A DNA stretch of 64,000 nt from Minicystis rosea (GTDB lineage Bacteria > Myxococcota_A > Polyangia > Polyangiales > Polyangiaceae): NCBI GenBank assembly GCA_001931535.1, contig CP016211.1, positions 1,454,501-1,518,500 on the forward strand. Reading direction: 5' to 3'. Below the pieces are notes generated by a model, which was not told the origin of the DNA, made no database searches, and saw only the letters and a program-made list of their open reading frames with translations. Positions 35,901-43,104 of this stretch are shown in pieces. The translations under genes and the position numbers were made by a program. The first letter of the stretch is position 1. Each line of letters starts with the position of its first letter.

Positions 35901-37114
35901 CCGATCTCAGCACCTCGTCGCCTCCCGAGCTCCGGAGCGCGTTGGCCGAGGGGCCCTTCAGCCTCTTCGTGGCGCTGGCGCGCTTCTCGGCGGCGTACGA
36001 AATCCTCGGGCCGATCCTCGCGAACCCCGACGACCCCTCGTGGGCGGCGGCCGTGAAGGCGTTCTCCGCGTGCGTCACCGAGGTCGTGCAGAACACAGAT
36101 TGGAACCCGTCCTCGGCGCAGGCCCGCGCGACGTCGCTCGGGCGCGTGATCGACGATTACGTGATCACGGACGAAGAGAACACGAACGGACGGCTCATCG
36201 CCCTCTCTTGGGCTCCGCGACAGACCCCCTCGTCCTTCGCCGGTGTCACGCTCTCGGTCCTCGCGATTGGCCCCGACGGCACGCCGTATCCGGGCCAGTC
36301 TCCGGGGACGGTGCCTTTCGGCGTCACCGATCTGTACCAGCCGAATCCGCCGCTCACGAGCGACTGGGTGTCGCATCGGGTGGAAGTCGATGCGCTCAAC
36401 GTGCTCTCCGCGGAGAACGCGCTGGCCGGCGTCCAAGTGGAGCGCAACCTGATCAAGCTGGCCGGGCCCGACGGACAGACGGATTGGACCGTGAACGCCG
36501 AGTTCGTCTACATGACGCCGCTCGTGCGCTTCGGCCAGCCGATCACTCCGTTCATCGATTACGGCGAGCCCATCGACATCACCACGCTGCCGCAACACGG
36601 ATCCGGCCCCGGCTGCCCCGATAGCCCGCGTTGCCTTTGCCAGTGGATCTTCACGATGATGAACGATCTCATCGGCAATCCGGTGGAGGTCTCTTCGCTT
36701 CGCAAGGCGCTGCGGAGCGCGGGCCTCGCCGACGACGTGTCTCGGCGGGTGAAGGTGCAGTGCAGCCTGCGCTATGCGATGTCAGCCGCAGCTGGGGGCA
36801 AGGTCGGGGCCGCGCCGATCACGCCGACCTTCCCGGTGAAGCTGGCGCGCTCTTTCGAAATCAGCGCCGATGCCGATCAGATTGGCGCGTTCGCGAAGCT
36901 CTACGCCGAAGCGATCACGAAATGGTGTCAGGACAACGGCGTGGCCTTCGGCGCGGCGGCGACGCCGGCGGGCGCCATGCTGGTCTTCGACGTCACGCTC
37001 TACGCTCAGCTCAGTGGCACCAACGTGCCGGTGTTGCGGCTCGGCAACCTCGATCTCGCGCTCGCGGACATCGATCCCGTGCCGGTCGCAAAGCACGCAC
37101 GCGCCGCGCCCTGA
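26954..37114 (+). CDS. Giant beta-rich protein (3386 residues), unknown function
   Basis: One uninterrupted frame of 10,161 bases from ATG 26954. No signal peptide and no clear membrane helix. The composition is rich in Ser, Ala, Leu, Gly and aromatic residues with short alternating hydrophobic strands, pointing to beta structure over most of its length. Residues about 920-1560 are the most ordered: repeated GxGxxF turns, ILAFGFGARLGVGKDFTAG, then a striking alternating stretch SVSVSVSINLGFFSISISF. I see a faint likeness to long DUF6603-type proteins but cannot confirm it. The C-terminal end contains a CPDSPRCLC Cys cluster near residue 3220. Three small paralogues follow at once on the same strand and may be partners. 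An effector, a surface fibre or a structural scaffold are all possible. Confidence 0.85.
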   Translation: MITFQLFKDGLYLPQTSIGDPGSACLAFLFQDAARRDPTYTLSQASWTSPTDQGYFAFFVPSATRDWSAFAAAVRALFQGTPSAQLGWFVEDGGGVTPASLILVANQGTASPSVQQPFQLAFRTLALNVATNPFLPSSNPVIAFDDTANTFGITNTDVGGTPAVRLTAQPPLGTQQTYYSSSPSLLLPMAGSQAGTVNAGFALANADLAQLEAGLMYFAAAPAQQIRALRYPAFRAPEGASVVNLGAWLDVLRPLSPTRTYFQLVDPLVGSYFTSAVGRTFALRTTNGSAIEQTSRFVLANRPVSETSSVDYYYLTPAGTFLLSTDPAADDAPATAELLCGTTGTEFFSVALASSGAGDALQFVPGNAAYQVQQGSGSASATNGSAQYLSSVDGKFTTSWVSLLTTSGNYVSQPEQSPLYQQTGQAQPLASSGVASGVYLLDFFPLAAWSASSGNGAGVAAAPAVPMVPYAGIPATQDSAPLLDMESNALNPARRSLFSSQSPPRPRRDAAAVDLTYTMTPQGMLAGMAAGNPPSWDTLQMAISGSGTLQLRELGSAIQQTLQQNQIFAVISTTHDSSALGSEDHAPRSGADLLFTARPERRRGHAARAGAALDGSLFQFTGPDQTLEIADWLFSLSPDGVPSADGTPPILILKFYPGQSIADLVADTRFWSAPDTFNIAPFDATKAQAYLSALIQQACEQVYGAGNCPNGGAGSGTAPDTNSLYYNFYRVVTDPNFSGVLAVNVNIQLDDLPAAIRAVLGGMTRPGPDGKTISNIDMFRAHHVGIQINDTNPDSPTPALSQSSPFGLVDYEKPADSKGARAPSGLAVEYNFEVEYLRALFVNAELSSFSSQINLTINSLFGNDVELQEGGAAAGDDGNVIVITGTYQAHSTSGDDGTTGEGVYSFVAEGDFGFTFTDSQYLDKITLTKLQFSFGEETASQLVDGNTSTIKAGFSIWGSMVFKQLDVLDLFSFEKLVFADLGIGVQFDLTTYPGTAKQPTTDNLSLWFAPGDLRFDLGQTTNREGKDSLLSLLPFKLKSFLYSQKADQTLDSLDYYALSAVPGLSSIASTFNYALIFDLDLGSMGGLVGALSAFKFSFIIGWLSGPDGGLALGVQLPQADGKLEITIEGVFSLVIEQFQLQYVDQPGAERLLALVLHNSYMEILGTRMPPGTALFDFALFVPAENASEIGWLAAINDMPKGEGARRLTAGAAPGDESPVFKLLYLGGGQRVGPDPKNPPTTFKEFLAFMTDDFWKAVQNKEFSSVYHRDGKWLLVSDFKLLGVVEVGFVFYDVTPFYSLVLNVEGLFDFEITYTKVSDSIGLFYANLQLPDALRTFQVGAASLTLPAIGVSVYTNGDWKLDVGFPANDDWSRSFQVQAMAGPVPVTGSGGFYLASLSSATSSIFKGTYPSILAFGFGARLGVGKDFTAGPLKAGVSVTFFGIIEGAAGYLSSGSTNIFQSPDALSLKGQFGVIGELYGTLDFKIIKASVNVRLSASIGIELYMERSIPGSGSILLYIQASVSVSVSVSINLGFFSISISFSFDATYRFDWQLAGSSSQAPRLPSFARPLAARSLAVCPGLPTSVPLWFLPEITVLFADDVTPGAPWFVASLAVEYDPAPPADPTYAQFKPFEAVTTQLVTWALMTVLELGSYASPVSLDQLSSLNQTPDVLVGWIDYDALLGQLSGFSASVSVPPSDKAEQRSATVFPMPPFLQVTTPWSPAYTFASKNLVPQTYLDEVVQTYFDQLYVNQTSSVPPGASSADATVPLSKEVFVDYFTGLVRGAVNALLQTMQDEGLTTSALDTLIRKAVGTGQFMTLAGQMSSYFRGGPRLPWLDGMTLPGPTPAKPPATASLYALLWQELPVGTLTPISNPTPGGPTSQAIIQLTNPDSKGQSWFTCAVSYALTNLQVDPYRNLTTSSVTQPSKPTQLPFLNAGPQAFSFQNAIPWTYPDQTPASMSSLRPFPANLIALEGSLARAVDALVQSRRTGAAYLPGGTPLDPSAFAWATMVTLSVKQIPGTSGSSMLPNVYAIAGASQQDQALLAQILTALQGGAKIASIQVLYQTAAGQTGLSSEAVNPADVFVLRTNTTTVSAPPTGNLRSRAFAPPPDDVAVGARIDEPAGFLQILQQASVTNAPGYYLHYQDASGHDLPSELFANGPAPLTILVTYPADGRANKPSSPALVEPYYNTIELANPDVGLLYYASTTDSALDTQYPAVAAGSVGVELVRDNGEQRLVAPRALVAAGKADVRRRYTHHELVLALRDAGVRNPAEIARALAEAGAAPAQLSALYSLLTYQVQSTTGFSQSNLSSPLQPQGEAGSGASNDSYRVFVPLYNVATANGTLPLGTPPNRYASIDDPFAIDFFVTDAFGNMLPTPLGFSGTNLYFDALISPDQWLGVVTTYDFQVGGAPQADGLSVYLTPTEVAFVNMTADQADAAATLYQSVLTQLTGLGVSMYVESNVALSADSSMVQVALDTVQLDAVETMVRGLLTYAQKLAAALRAGGSLPPFTVQPVTLSVTMKGAGALPPVFEIAVLLGIARDPSLISPLLKDSFGNIIFPAAQNVASTAASTVGSQLREGPPVSITTFAAQFVAAFPALVLSVGLNGATAPQKQSSVGRARARLRALGLPGDGSGAGTPGPQSLWAVQQCLIDIQIGVSGGPRYLAPKPLDNALNTAVVPLPTLGAPLPQLPATRLFTDVDLDQLNTSFFTAVDRVLGPSSAAHAFSVARDAYDTIADGREQIAEEYATYEVEWMFPAQSPFTGSTAELGEGQEVFEQQMRAALMTAYSIDTLVQYPVTWRSSVPSSVGDQVSLFGQVRPTSVSTPPAIGGYSLSSAKVPVMSSGPGLLTFWYGTAKIQDEASVSLDLMLDVTHVEYYLAPASQTPPGEARPSMWLQLVNPYSNGAPHIGPKDQETTIPLVYRQYPTPPTLVSQSGIQGASSSSPSRGGTSLADAAAWHYTYEYQAQITAHDQINSSITYNTDLSTSSPPELRSALAEGPFSLFVALARFSAAYEILGPILANPDDPSWAAAVKAFSACVTEVVQNTDWNPSSAQARATSLGRVIDDYVITDEENTNGRLIALSWAPRQTPSSFAGVTLSVLAIGPDGTPYPGQSPGTVPFGVTDLYQPNPPLTSDWVSHRVEVDALNVLSAENALAGVQVERNLIKLAGPDGQTDWTVNAEFVYMTPLVRFGQPITPFIDYGEPIDITTLPQHGSGPGCPDSPRCLCQWIFTMMNDLIGNPVEVSSLRKALRSAGLADDVSRRVKVQCSLRYAMSAAAGGKVGAAPITPTFPVKLARSFEISADADQIGAFAKLYAEAITKWCQDNGVAFGAAATPAGAMLVFDVTLYAQLSGTNVPVLRLGNLDLALADIDPVPVAKHARAAP

Positions 37115-37170
37115 CACCATCCGAGACTCGTCGGCTGCCCGCGGGGTGGCCGCAGATAGGAAGGAAACCA

Positions 37171-37890
37171 ATGGACATGGAACACCGAGGGTCGAAGTTC
37201 TCCGTCATCGATCGTGGCACCGTTCTCAGCTCCTGGGATGGACAGCCCACGACCATCTTACCGAATCAGAACGTCAACATGGCCCCGACGACGAACGGGT
37301 CGCTGGTGCTCGCGTACCAGAACATGTCGGCGCAGAACAACCAAGGGAACATCTCGCTCACCTCCGGAGGGGGCGCGCCGCAGTTCCTCGAAGTGCCGGC
37401 GCTCGCCAACCAGCCGAGCATCCTCATCCAGAATTGGCACGCCAACAACCTCAGCATCACCAACATCAGCCCCACCGGCACGCAGATTCCGATTTGGCTC
37501 GAGGCGCTCGGTCCGGGGCTTCCGGGCCTCGTCCCGATGAAGCTGCCGACCGACGGCACCGCGGTGCGCCTCGTGACGGGGCAGGCCGCGCAGGGCACGG
37601 CGTTGCCGCAGTACATGAATCTCGTCCTCGCCTCGCAGACCTCGCAGCTCACCATCCTCGCCATCGTCGGGGGGAAGGCCGATCAAGATGGCAACAACGC
37701 TTATGTGATCGCGCTCAACGCCACCGCGAACACCGGGCCCGGCGGGGCCACTCCGCCGTCCGGCTACTACGCGACGACGACGGGCAACCAATACGCCTTC
37801 CAGCTCAACTGGGGGAGCTCGACGGTCTTCGTGGCCGACTTCTCACCGTCGACGGCGTCGGCGGCGTCCGTGAGCTTTTACCCGCTCTGA
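37171..37890 (+). CDS. Small beta-rich paralogue 1 of three (unknown family)
   Basis: 239 residues from ATG 37171 with AGGAAGGAA upstream, 56 bases after the giant gene. No signal peptide. It shares with the next two proteins the blocks SSWDGQPTTILPNQN, NNQGNISLTSGGG, FLEVPALANQPSI, NWHANNLSITNISPTG, QAAQGTALPQYMNLV, GNNAYVIALNATANTGPG and a C-terminal GSSTVFVADFSPS ending FYPL. The pattern suggests a compact beta protein, perhaps an assembling subunit. Function unknown; the fixed place next to the giant gene suggests a joint role. Confidence 0.83.
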   Translation: MDMEHRGSKFSVIDRGTVLSSWDGQPTTILPNQNVNMAPTTNGSLVLAYQNMSAQNNQGNISLTSGGGAPQFLEVPALANQPSILIQNWHANNLSITNISPTGTQIPIWLEALGPGLPGLVPMKLPTDGTAVRLVTGQAAQGTALPQYMNLVLASQTSQLTILAIVGGKADQDGNNAYVIALNATANTGPGGATPPSGYYATTTGNQYAFQLNWGSSTVFVADFSPSTASAASVSFYPL

Positions 37891-37989
37891 TCGCTGGACC
37901 TCGGGCCCGGGGCGGCGCGGTCCGCCGAGGCGCTGTCTCGATGGATCACGAGCAGCCCGATCCCCGGGCTCGAGGGCCCCTCTCTCGAT

Positions 37990-38007
37990 GGGGCCGTGAG
38001 CGGCCCC
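37990..38007. other. Short perfect hairpin between paralogues 1 and 2
   Basis: GGGGCCG, loop TGAG, CGGCCCC: a 7-bp perfect stem followed by AAACCCCC. It has no U-run, so it is not a typical intrinsic terminator. It lies 26 bases before ATG 38033 and could slow transcription or affect the mRNA. Confidence 0.35.
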
Positions 38008-38032
38008 AAACCCCCTCGCTCAGGAGCCGCGC

Positions 38033-38764
38033 ATGTCCAACCATTCTTTCCCCGAACGAGCTCATGCGTTCCGGATCATCGACCAGAACACCGTGCTCGC
38101 GAGTTGGAACGGCCAGCCCACGGTGCTTCTGCCGAACCAGAACGCGAACATGCCCCAGACCCCGAACGGGTCCATGGTGCTCGTGTACATCAATCAATCC
38201 CTGCAAAATAATCAAGGGACGCTCTCGCTCACCTCCGGCGGCGGTCAGCCGACCTTCCTGGAGGCGCCGGCGCTCGTCAACCAGCCGAGCCTGTTCATCT
38301 ACAATTGGCGCGCGAACAACCTGAGCGTCACCAACATCAGCCCCTCGGGCACACAGATCCCGATTTGGATGGAGGGGCTCGGCCCCGGGATTCCGGGCCA
38401 GAGCCCGGTTCCACTCCCGACAACGGGCTCCCCCGTGGCGCTCGTGACGGGGCAGGCGGCGCAGGGGACGGCACTGCCGCAGTACATGAACCTGGTCATG
38501 CGATCGCCGACATCGCAGCTCACCATCATCACCATCATCGGCGGACCCACCGATCCGAGCGGCAACAATGCTTATGTAATCGCGCTCAACGCGGCGGCAA
38601 ATACGGGCCCTGGTACCGGCAACAGCCCGCCGTCCGGCTATTACGCGACGACCACGGGAAACGAGTATGCGTACCAGCTCCAATGGGGCAGCTCGACTGT
38701 CTTCGTTGCCAACATGTCTCCCGCGACGGCGGCGACCGCCTCCGTGATGTTCTATCCACTCTAG
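38033..38764 (+). CDS. Small beta-rich paralogue 2 of three
   Basis: 243 residues from ATG 38033 with CAGGAG upstream. It is clearly homologous along its full length to the neighbours: LASWNGQPTVLLPNQNANM, NNQGTLSLTSGGGQP, NWRANNLSVTNISPSGTQI, AQGTALPQYMNLV and WGSSTVFVANMSP with terminal FYPL. The N-terminal 20 residues are the least conserved. The spacing of 142 bases from paralogue 1 is the largest in the group. Function unknown. Confidence 0.83.
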   Translation: MSNHSFPERAHAFRIIDQNTVLASWNGQPTVLLPNQNANMPQTPNGSMVLVYINQSLQNNQGTLSLTSGGGQPTFLEAPALVNQPSLFIYNWRANNLSVTNISPSGTQIPIWMEGLGPGIPGQSPVPLPTTGSPVALVTGQAAQGTALPQYMNLVMRSPTSQLTIITIIGGPTDPSGNNAYVIALNAAANTGPGTGNSPPSGYYATTTGNEYAYQLQWGSSTVFVANMSPATAATASVMFYPL

Positions 38765-38773
38765 GGCGCGCCC

Positions 38774-39505
38774 ATGTCTCTCGTCCGGCAAAGGTCGCAG
38801 GAGCGGCGCTTCGAAATCATCGACCGTTTCTCGGTCGCCCCGAGCTGGAATGGGGCGGCCCTGACGCTCCTCCCCAACGACAACGCCAACATGCCCGTGA
38901 CCCCGAACGGGTCGATGGTGTTCGCGTACCAGAACATGTCGACGCAGAACAACCAGGGGAACCTCTCGCTCACCTCCGGCGGGGGCGCGCCGCAGTTCCT
39001 CGAGGTGCCGGCGCTCGCCAACCAACCGAGCATCCTCGTCGGCAACTGGCACGCAAACAACCTCAGCGTCACCAACGTCAGCCCCTCCGGCGCCGACATC
39101 CCCATTCGAATTCAAGCGATCGGCCCCGGCCTCCCGAGCCTCGTGCCCATCGCGCTCCCCAATGACGGCACCTCCGTGCAGCTCGCGAGCGGCCAGGCCG
39201 CCCAGGGCCCCGCGCTGCCGCAGTACATGAACCTGGTCATGAGCTCATCGAGCTCGCAACTCCACATCTTCGCCCTCATCGGAGGTCCCACCGACTCGAG
39301 CGGCAACAACGCTTACGTGATCTCGGTCAACGCGACGGCGAACACCGGACCTGGCACCGGGGTCAGCCCGCCGCCCGGCTACTACGCGACGACGATGGGC
39401 AACCAATATGCGTACCAGCTCCACTGGGGGAGCTCGACTGTCTTCGTCGCGAACCTCTCCGGCGATACGGCCGATGCCGCGCAAGTCGTGCTGTATCCGC
39501 TGTGA
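38774..39505 (+). CDS. Small beta-rich paralogue 3 of three
   Basis: 243 residues from ATG 38774, only 9 bases after paralogue 2, so the two are co-translated. Shared blocks are LTLLPNDNANMPVTPNGSM, NNQGNLSLTSGGGAPQF, NWHANNLSVTNVSPSG, GPALPQYMNLVMSSS and GYYATTMGNQYAYQL, ending in LYPL. The triple tandem arrangement with moderate divergence shows older duplication followed by separate evolution. Function unknown. Confidence 0.83.
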   Translation: MSLVRQRSQERRFEIIDRFSVAPSWNGAALTLLPNDNANMPVTPNGSMVFAYQNMSTQNNQGNLSLTSGGGAPQFLEVPALANQPSILVGNWHANNLSVTNVSPSGADIPIRIQAIGPGLPSLVPIALPNDGTSVQLASGQAAQGPALPQYMNLVMSSSSSQLHIFALIGGPTDSSGNNAYVISVNATANTGPGTGVSPPPGYYATTMGNQYAYQLHWGSSTVFVANLSGDTADAAQVVLYPL

Positions 39506-39641
39506 TGATTGCGCGTGGGCTCATGCCTCGAGAGTCTTCGTGTGCGCTTCGTGCTCGAGCGCGCGGGCTTTCGGGGCTGAGCGAGAGCAGGATGGGCTGG
39601 TCTCTGGGCGCCGATGAAGGCTCGGCGCGGGTGAGGTGACG

Positions 39642-40685
39642 ATGAGGTGTTCCGAGCGTTTGCCCCGCATCACCGCGGCGATCCATCGTTATGTCGAGCA
39701 GTACGATCCCATTGGTTTCCTCGTCGGCGTGCTCCTGCCCGGTGAGGGGCCGAGCGAAGCGCGCCGTTGGGATTTTGCACATGGGGTCGCGCGCGAGGGA
39801 GGGCTGCCCCCTGACGCGCGCACCATCTGGCAGATAGGCTCGCTGTCCAAAACCTTCACGGCCACGCTCCTCGCGCAGGCGACGCAGCGCGGGCTCCGCC
39901 TGGACGAGCTCGTGCAGCCCTACGCGCCGCCGGGCGTCGTGCTCCCCACGTACGATGGGGACGACGAGCCCCTCGGCCCGCGGTTCGTCGATCTCGCGAC
40001 CCACACGGCCGGCCTGCCGCTCGACCCGCGCGGTGTCCCGCCGGAGGGCGGCTACACCACCGAGGAGATGTATCGCTATCTCGATCGCTACGCCCTCGCG
40101 ATCGCCCCGGGCAAGCATTGGAGTTACTCGAACACCGGCTTTGGGCTCCTCGCCAACATCCTCCAACGGTTCTCTCGGATGCCGTCCTATCAAAGCATGA
40201 TCGACGAGCTGAAGGACGAGGGGCGGCTCCCGATGCCCGATACCACCGTATCGCCCGACGAGGCGCAGAAGCTCCGTCGCGCCTACGGGTACACGGCGCC
40301 GGGCCGGCGGGCGAAGTGGGATACATCGACGTGGCCCGCATTCGACGGCTCCGGCGCGCTGTACTCCACGATCGATGACATGATGGTTTGGCTGCGCTTC
40401 AACTTGGCTCAGACGTGCTCGCCGATCGATGATCTGCTGGCGATCACGCAAACGATCTACGACTACCGCCCGCCCCAGCCCATGGGGCTCGCCTGGCAGC
40501 TCACGCCCTATGCGCCGTCAGGCGCGACGTGCTGGGCGAAGGACGGGCGGACCACCGGTTTCCGAAGCTACATCGCCTTTTCGCGCGAGCTGCGCGGCGG
40601 CACGGTGATCCTGTGCAACAGCATCTGGGCCGATCCAACGGAGCTCGCATTGGAGATCATGCGAGCGCTCGCCGCGCCCGAGTGA
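39642..40685 (+). CDS. Serine hydrolase of the beta-lactamase/penicillin-binding (class C-like) family
   Basis: 347 residues from ATG 39642 (GTG 39636 two codons earlier is also possible). The active-site motifs are IGSLSKTFTATLLA (S-x-x-K) near residue 70 and WSYSNTGFGLLANIL (YSN). A G-x-TGFRSYIAF segment stands where the KTG motif is expected. No signal peptide is visible, unlike most beta-lactamases, so an esterase, transesterase or peptidase role in the cytoplasm is more likely than drug resistance. It is 136 bases downstream of the tandem paralogues on the same strand. Confidence 0.84.
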   Translation: MRCSERLPRITAAIHRYVEQYDPIGFLVGVLLPGEGPSEARRWDFAHGVAREGGLPPDARTIWQIGSLSKTFTATLLAQATQRGLRLDELVQPYAPPGVVLPTYDGDDEPLGPRFVDLATHTAGLPLDPRGVPPEGGYTTEEMYRYLDRYALAIAPGKHWSYSNTGFGLLANILQRFSRMPSYQSMIDELKDEGRLPMPDTTVSPDEAQKLRRAYGYTAPGRRAKWDTSTWPAFDGSGALYSTIDDMMVWLRFNLAQTCSPIDDLLAITQTIYDYRPPQPMGLAWQLTPYAPSGATCWAKDGRTTGFRSYIAFSRELRGGTVILCNSIWADPTELALEIMRALAAPE

Positions 40686-40779
40686 CACGGGCGTCCTCAT
40701 TGTTTCATCCGCAGTCCAGGGAGGGGCGGACCGGCGAGTGGTGGACGTTCGCCCGATTCGCCATGTCGCGCGGGCTGCG

Positions 40780-41496
40780 TCACTCGCCCTGATCGCAGGT
40801 GATGGTCGGCGGGGCGCAGCCGAGCCCCAACGCGTCGACCACGGCGACGGATTGGCCGCGAGTCGCGACCGCGACTTGCCCTTCCGGGCAGTCGATCGCG
40901 GCGATTGGTACGGCGCCGTCATCGAGCCCGTCGCCGAGCGATGACATGGTCGTGATCGCGCCGCGGGCGGTGGCGGGCGCATCCGGCAGGCCGGTGACGA
41001 CGAGCGGCGCGCAGCGGATGGCGAGCCGCGAGAGATACGTGCCGCTGGTCTCCGTGTCGGTGAAGGCTCGCCCCTCGAACCCCACCACCACCTGGTCCGC
41101 GGGGCACGTCACCGTCCTGATGTTGGTGGCGGGCTGCGTCCCGTGGCTCGGCAGGGTAGCGCCCGCCGTGAGCGAAAGCGTGCTCGATTTGCCGCTCGAC
41201 AGGCCCACGGTTGCGCACAGGGCGCCGAGGCTCGAGAGCGGCACGCCTCCGTCGACCGTGCCGGACTGAAAGCCGACGAGCACCTGTCCCGCGGGGCAGG
41301 CGTCGTCGAACATCTCGCCGCCGTCGCCGCCGCCGAGGGGCGTGTTCTCGACTGTGCCAAGGTGGATGTCGCACGTGACGAACGCGATCTCGGAGACACC
41401 CGAGATCGCGTTGCATGCTGGGAGCCCACCGAGGACGATCGGGAGCGCGAAGCTCGCCCATCGTCTGGTCATCCGTCGTTGCCGTCGCCTTTTCAT
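40780..41496 (-). CDS. Predicted lipoprotein with repeated Cys-Pro modules
   Basis: 238 residues. The N-terminus has Arg/Lys, a hydrophobic run and the lipobox GLPAC (Cys near residue 28), so it should be lipidated. The mature part repeats a unit of the form CPAGQVLVGFQSG or CPADQVVVGFEGR or CPEGQVAVATRG, each followed about 30 residues later by a Cys (LGALCATV, LAIRCAPL, LGLGCAPP). These are probably small disulfide-linked beta units. Start at ATG 41496 with GAGGG upstream. Function unknown; it diverges from the TPR/PEGA gene at 41641. Confidence 0.75.
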   Translation of the reverse strand: MKRRRQRRMTRRWASFALPIVLGGLPACNAISGVSEIAFVTCDIHLGTVENTPLGGGDGGEMFDDACPAGQVLVGFQSGTVDGGVPLSSLGALCATVGLSSGKSSTLSLTAGATLPSHGTQPATNIRTVTCPADQVVVGFEGRAFTDTETSGTYLSRLAIRCAPLVVTGLPDAPATARGAITTMSSLGDGLDDGAVPIAAIDCPEGQVAVATRGQSVAVVDALGLGCAPPTITCDQGE

Positions 41497-41640
41497 GAAG
41501 CGCCCTCCCGAGCGGCGCTGCCACGCTCGCTGCGGCCGCCGGCCGCGACGCGGACGGTGCTAGTGCTAGTACGACCGGCCTCGAAAGCCGAGCGAAATGG
41601 CGCGCGCCGACGAGGGTTGTGGGGCCGCGGCGCGCGGCGT

Positions 41641-42612
41641 ATGAAGGTTCGAGTGAGACCCTCGACGCAAGGCGCGGCGGCGCGCGCCGCCATCATGGTG
41701 TCGATCGCTTCGATGCTCGTCTCCACCGCCGCCGTGGCTGACACCAACCCACGTGACGTGGCGGCCGCAGAGGCGCTGTTCCGGGCGGGGCGCGATCTCG
41801 TGGGCGCGGGTCGTTACGACGAGGGGTGTCCCAAGTTCCACGCGAGCTTCGCCCTTTATCCGAGCCCGGGCACGCTGCTCAACATCGCCAAGTGCCACGA
41901 GCACGACAACAAGCTCGGGGCAGCGCGGGAGGCGTACACGCGCGCGCTCGATCTCATCCGCGAGGTGAAGGACGCGGCCCGCCAGAAGACGCTCGACGAG
42001 ACGGCGCGGCAGGCCATCGCCGCCCTCGATCAACGCATGCCGAAGCTTCGGATCGCCGTCTCCTCAGCCCCGCCGGGCTTGAAGGTGATCCGTGATGGTC
42101 AAGAGAGCCCCGCGGCCGCGCTGGGCGCACCCATGGCCCTCGAGCCCGGGCCGCACGAGGTGATCGTGAGCGCGCCTGGGCACCGCACCGAAACGCGGTC
42201 CGTGTCGCTCGAGGAGGGGAAGAGCACGAACCTCGAGATCTCGCTCACGCCCGATCTCCCGCCCGCGCCCGCGCGCACTTGGCTCCGGCCCACGGGCGCG
42301 ACCTTCGCTGCGATCGGCGCGGCGGGCCTGGCTGTCGGCGCCGCCACGGGGATCGTCTCGCTCAACAAGGTGAGCGCCGTGAAGGCGAGCTGCGGCGGGA
42401 CGCGCTGCATAGGCCCCAACCAGGCAGCACAGGACGACGTGAGCGCCGCAACCACGCTCGGCAACGTGTCCACGGCGGGCTTCATCGCAGGCGGTGTGCT
42501 GGCCGCGGCAGGTATCGTGTTGTTGGCGCTGCCGGCTGGAGGTCCGCCGAAGTCGGCCACGGTGGGCGCCTCGTTCGGTCTCGGGAGCATCGAGGTCCAC
42601 GGACGTTTCTGA
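41641..42612 (+). CDS. TPR/PEGA-type periplasmic protein with membrane C-terminus (paralogue A)
   Basis: 323 residues. A signal peptide (IMVSIASMLVSTAAVADT) precedes a TPR-like helical part: AEALFRAGRDLVGAGRYDEG, CPKFHASFALYPSPGTLLNIAKCHEH and AAREAYTRALDL. A PEGA-like beta domain follows (LRIAVSSAPPGLKVIRDGQ, GPHEVIVSAPGHRTETRSVSL). Two hydrophobic segments near 225-245 and 280-300 anchor the C-terminus. This arrangement is very common in myxobacteria, often next to Ser/Thr kinases. It is a full-length paralogue of the protein at 44486. Confidence 0.82.
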   Translation: MKVRVRPSTQGAAARAAIMVSIASMLVSTAAVADTNPRDVAAAEALFRAGRDLVGAGRYDEGCPKFHASFALYPSPGTLLNIAKCHEHDNKLGAAREAYTRALDLIREVKDAARQKTLDETARQAIAALDQRMPKLRIAVSSAPPGLKVIRDGQESPAAALGAPMALEPGPHEVIVSAPGHRTETRSVSLEEGKSTNLEISLTPDLPPAPARTWLRPTGATFAAIGAAGLAVGAATGIVSLNKVSAVKASCGGTRCIGPNQAAQDDVSAATTLGNVSTAGFIAGGVLAAAGIVLLALPAGGPPKSATVGASFGLGSIEVHGRF

Positions 42613-43104
42613 AGGATCGGTCACGGCCCGCGCGGCTGCGCTCATGGGCTGTTCGATGACTCTCTCGACATCGCTCGCGTGGAGCGCAGCGCTTCGCGGA
42701 TGCGACCGTGCTCACGCGATCGATCTGCTCCCGCGCGGTTCGGCATGCGTCTCGGATCTTGCGATGAGCGAGGTGTCGCGGGTGTGACGCCGCGATCGAT
42801 GTCTGTGACAGGCCACGCTCCAGGCGCGACACGGTGAGCGCGAGCCCCACGTCATCGATCGAGCTCCTCGTTCATCGCTCGATCGGGTTGGTCGTGCGCA
42901 GCGCGTCGGGGGACGAGCAGCGCAACGGTTGCATCAGCACACGTCCAGGACCAATGGCCTGCGAGGTAGGGAGCCGCGCACACATCGTGCAGCAGCTCGT
43001 GGGGTGCTCACGCTTTTCGGGCTGCTCGGGGGCGCGGAAGAGCACCCTCTCGTCCGCGCGCTCTGGTAACGTACGGGCCGAGTTCGGAGCCACGACCGAG
43101 GAGC
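42613..43104. other. Intergenic region upstream of the Ser/Thr kinase gene
   Basis: 492 bases with only short, unconvincing open frames. I see no RNA gene or clear repeat. It should hold the promoter of the kinase-led operon, but no element stands out. Confidence 0.5.

Noticed and set aside
37990..38007. Intrinsic terminator between paralogues 1 and 2
   Set aside because: A perfect stem is present but no U-tract follows on either strand.
42494..42787. Small plus-strand open frame after the first TPR/PEGA gene
   Set aside because: It starts inside that gene in another frame and has no ribosome binding site or natural composition.
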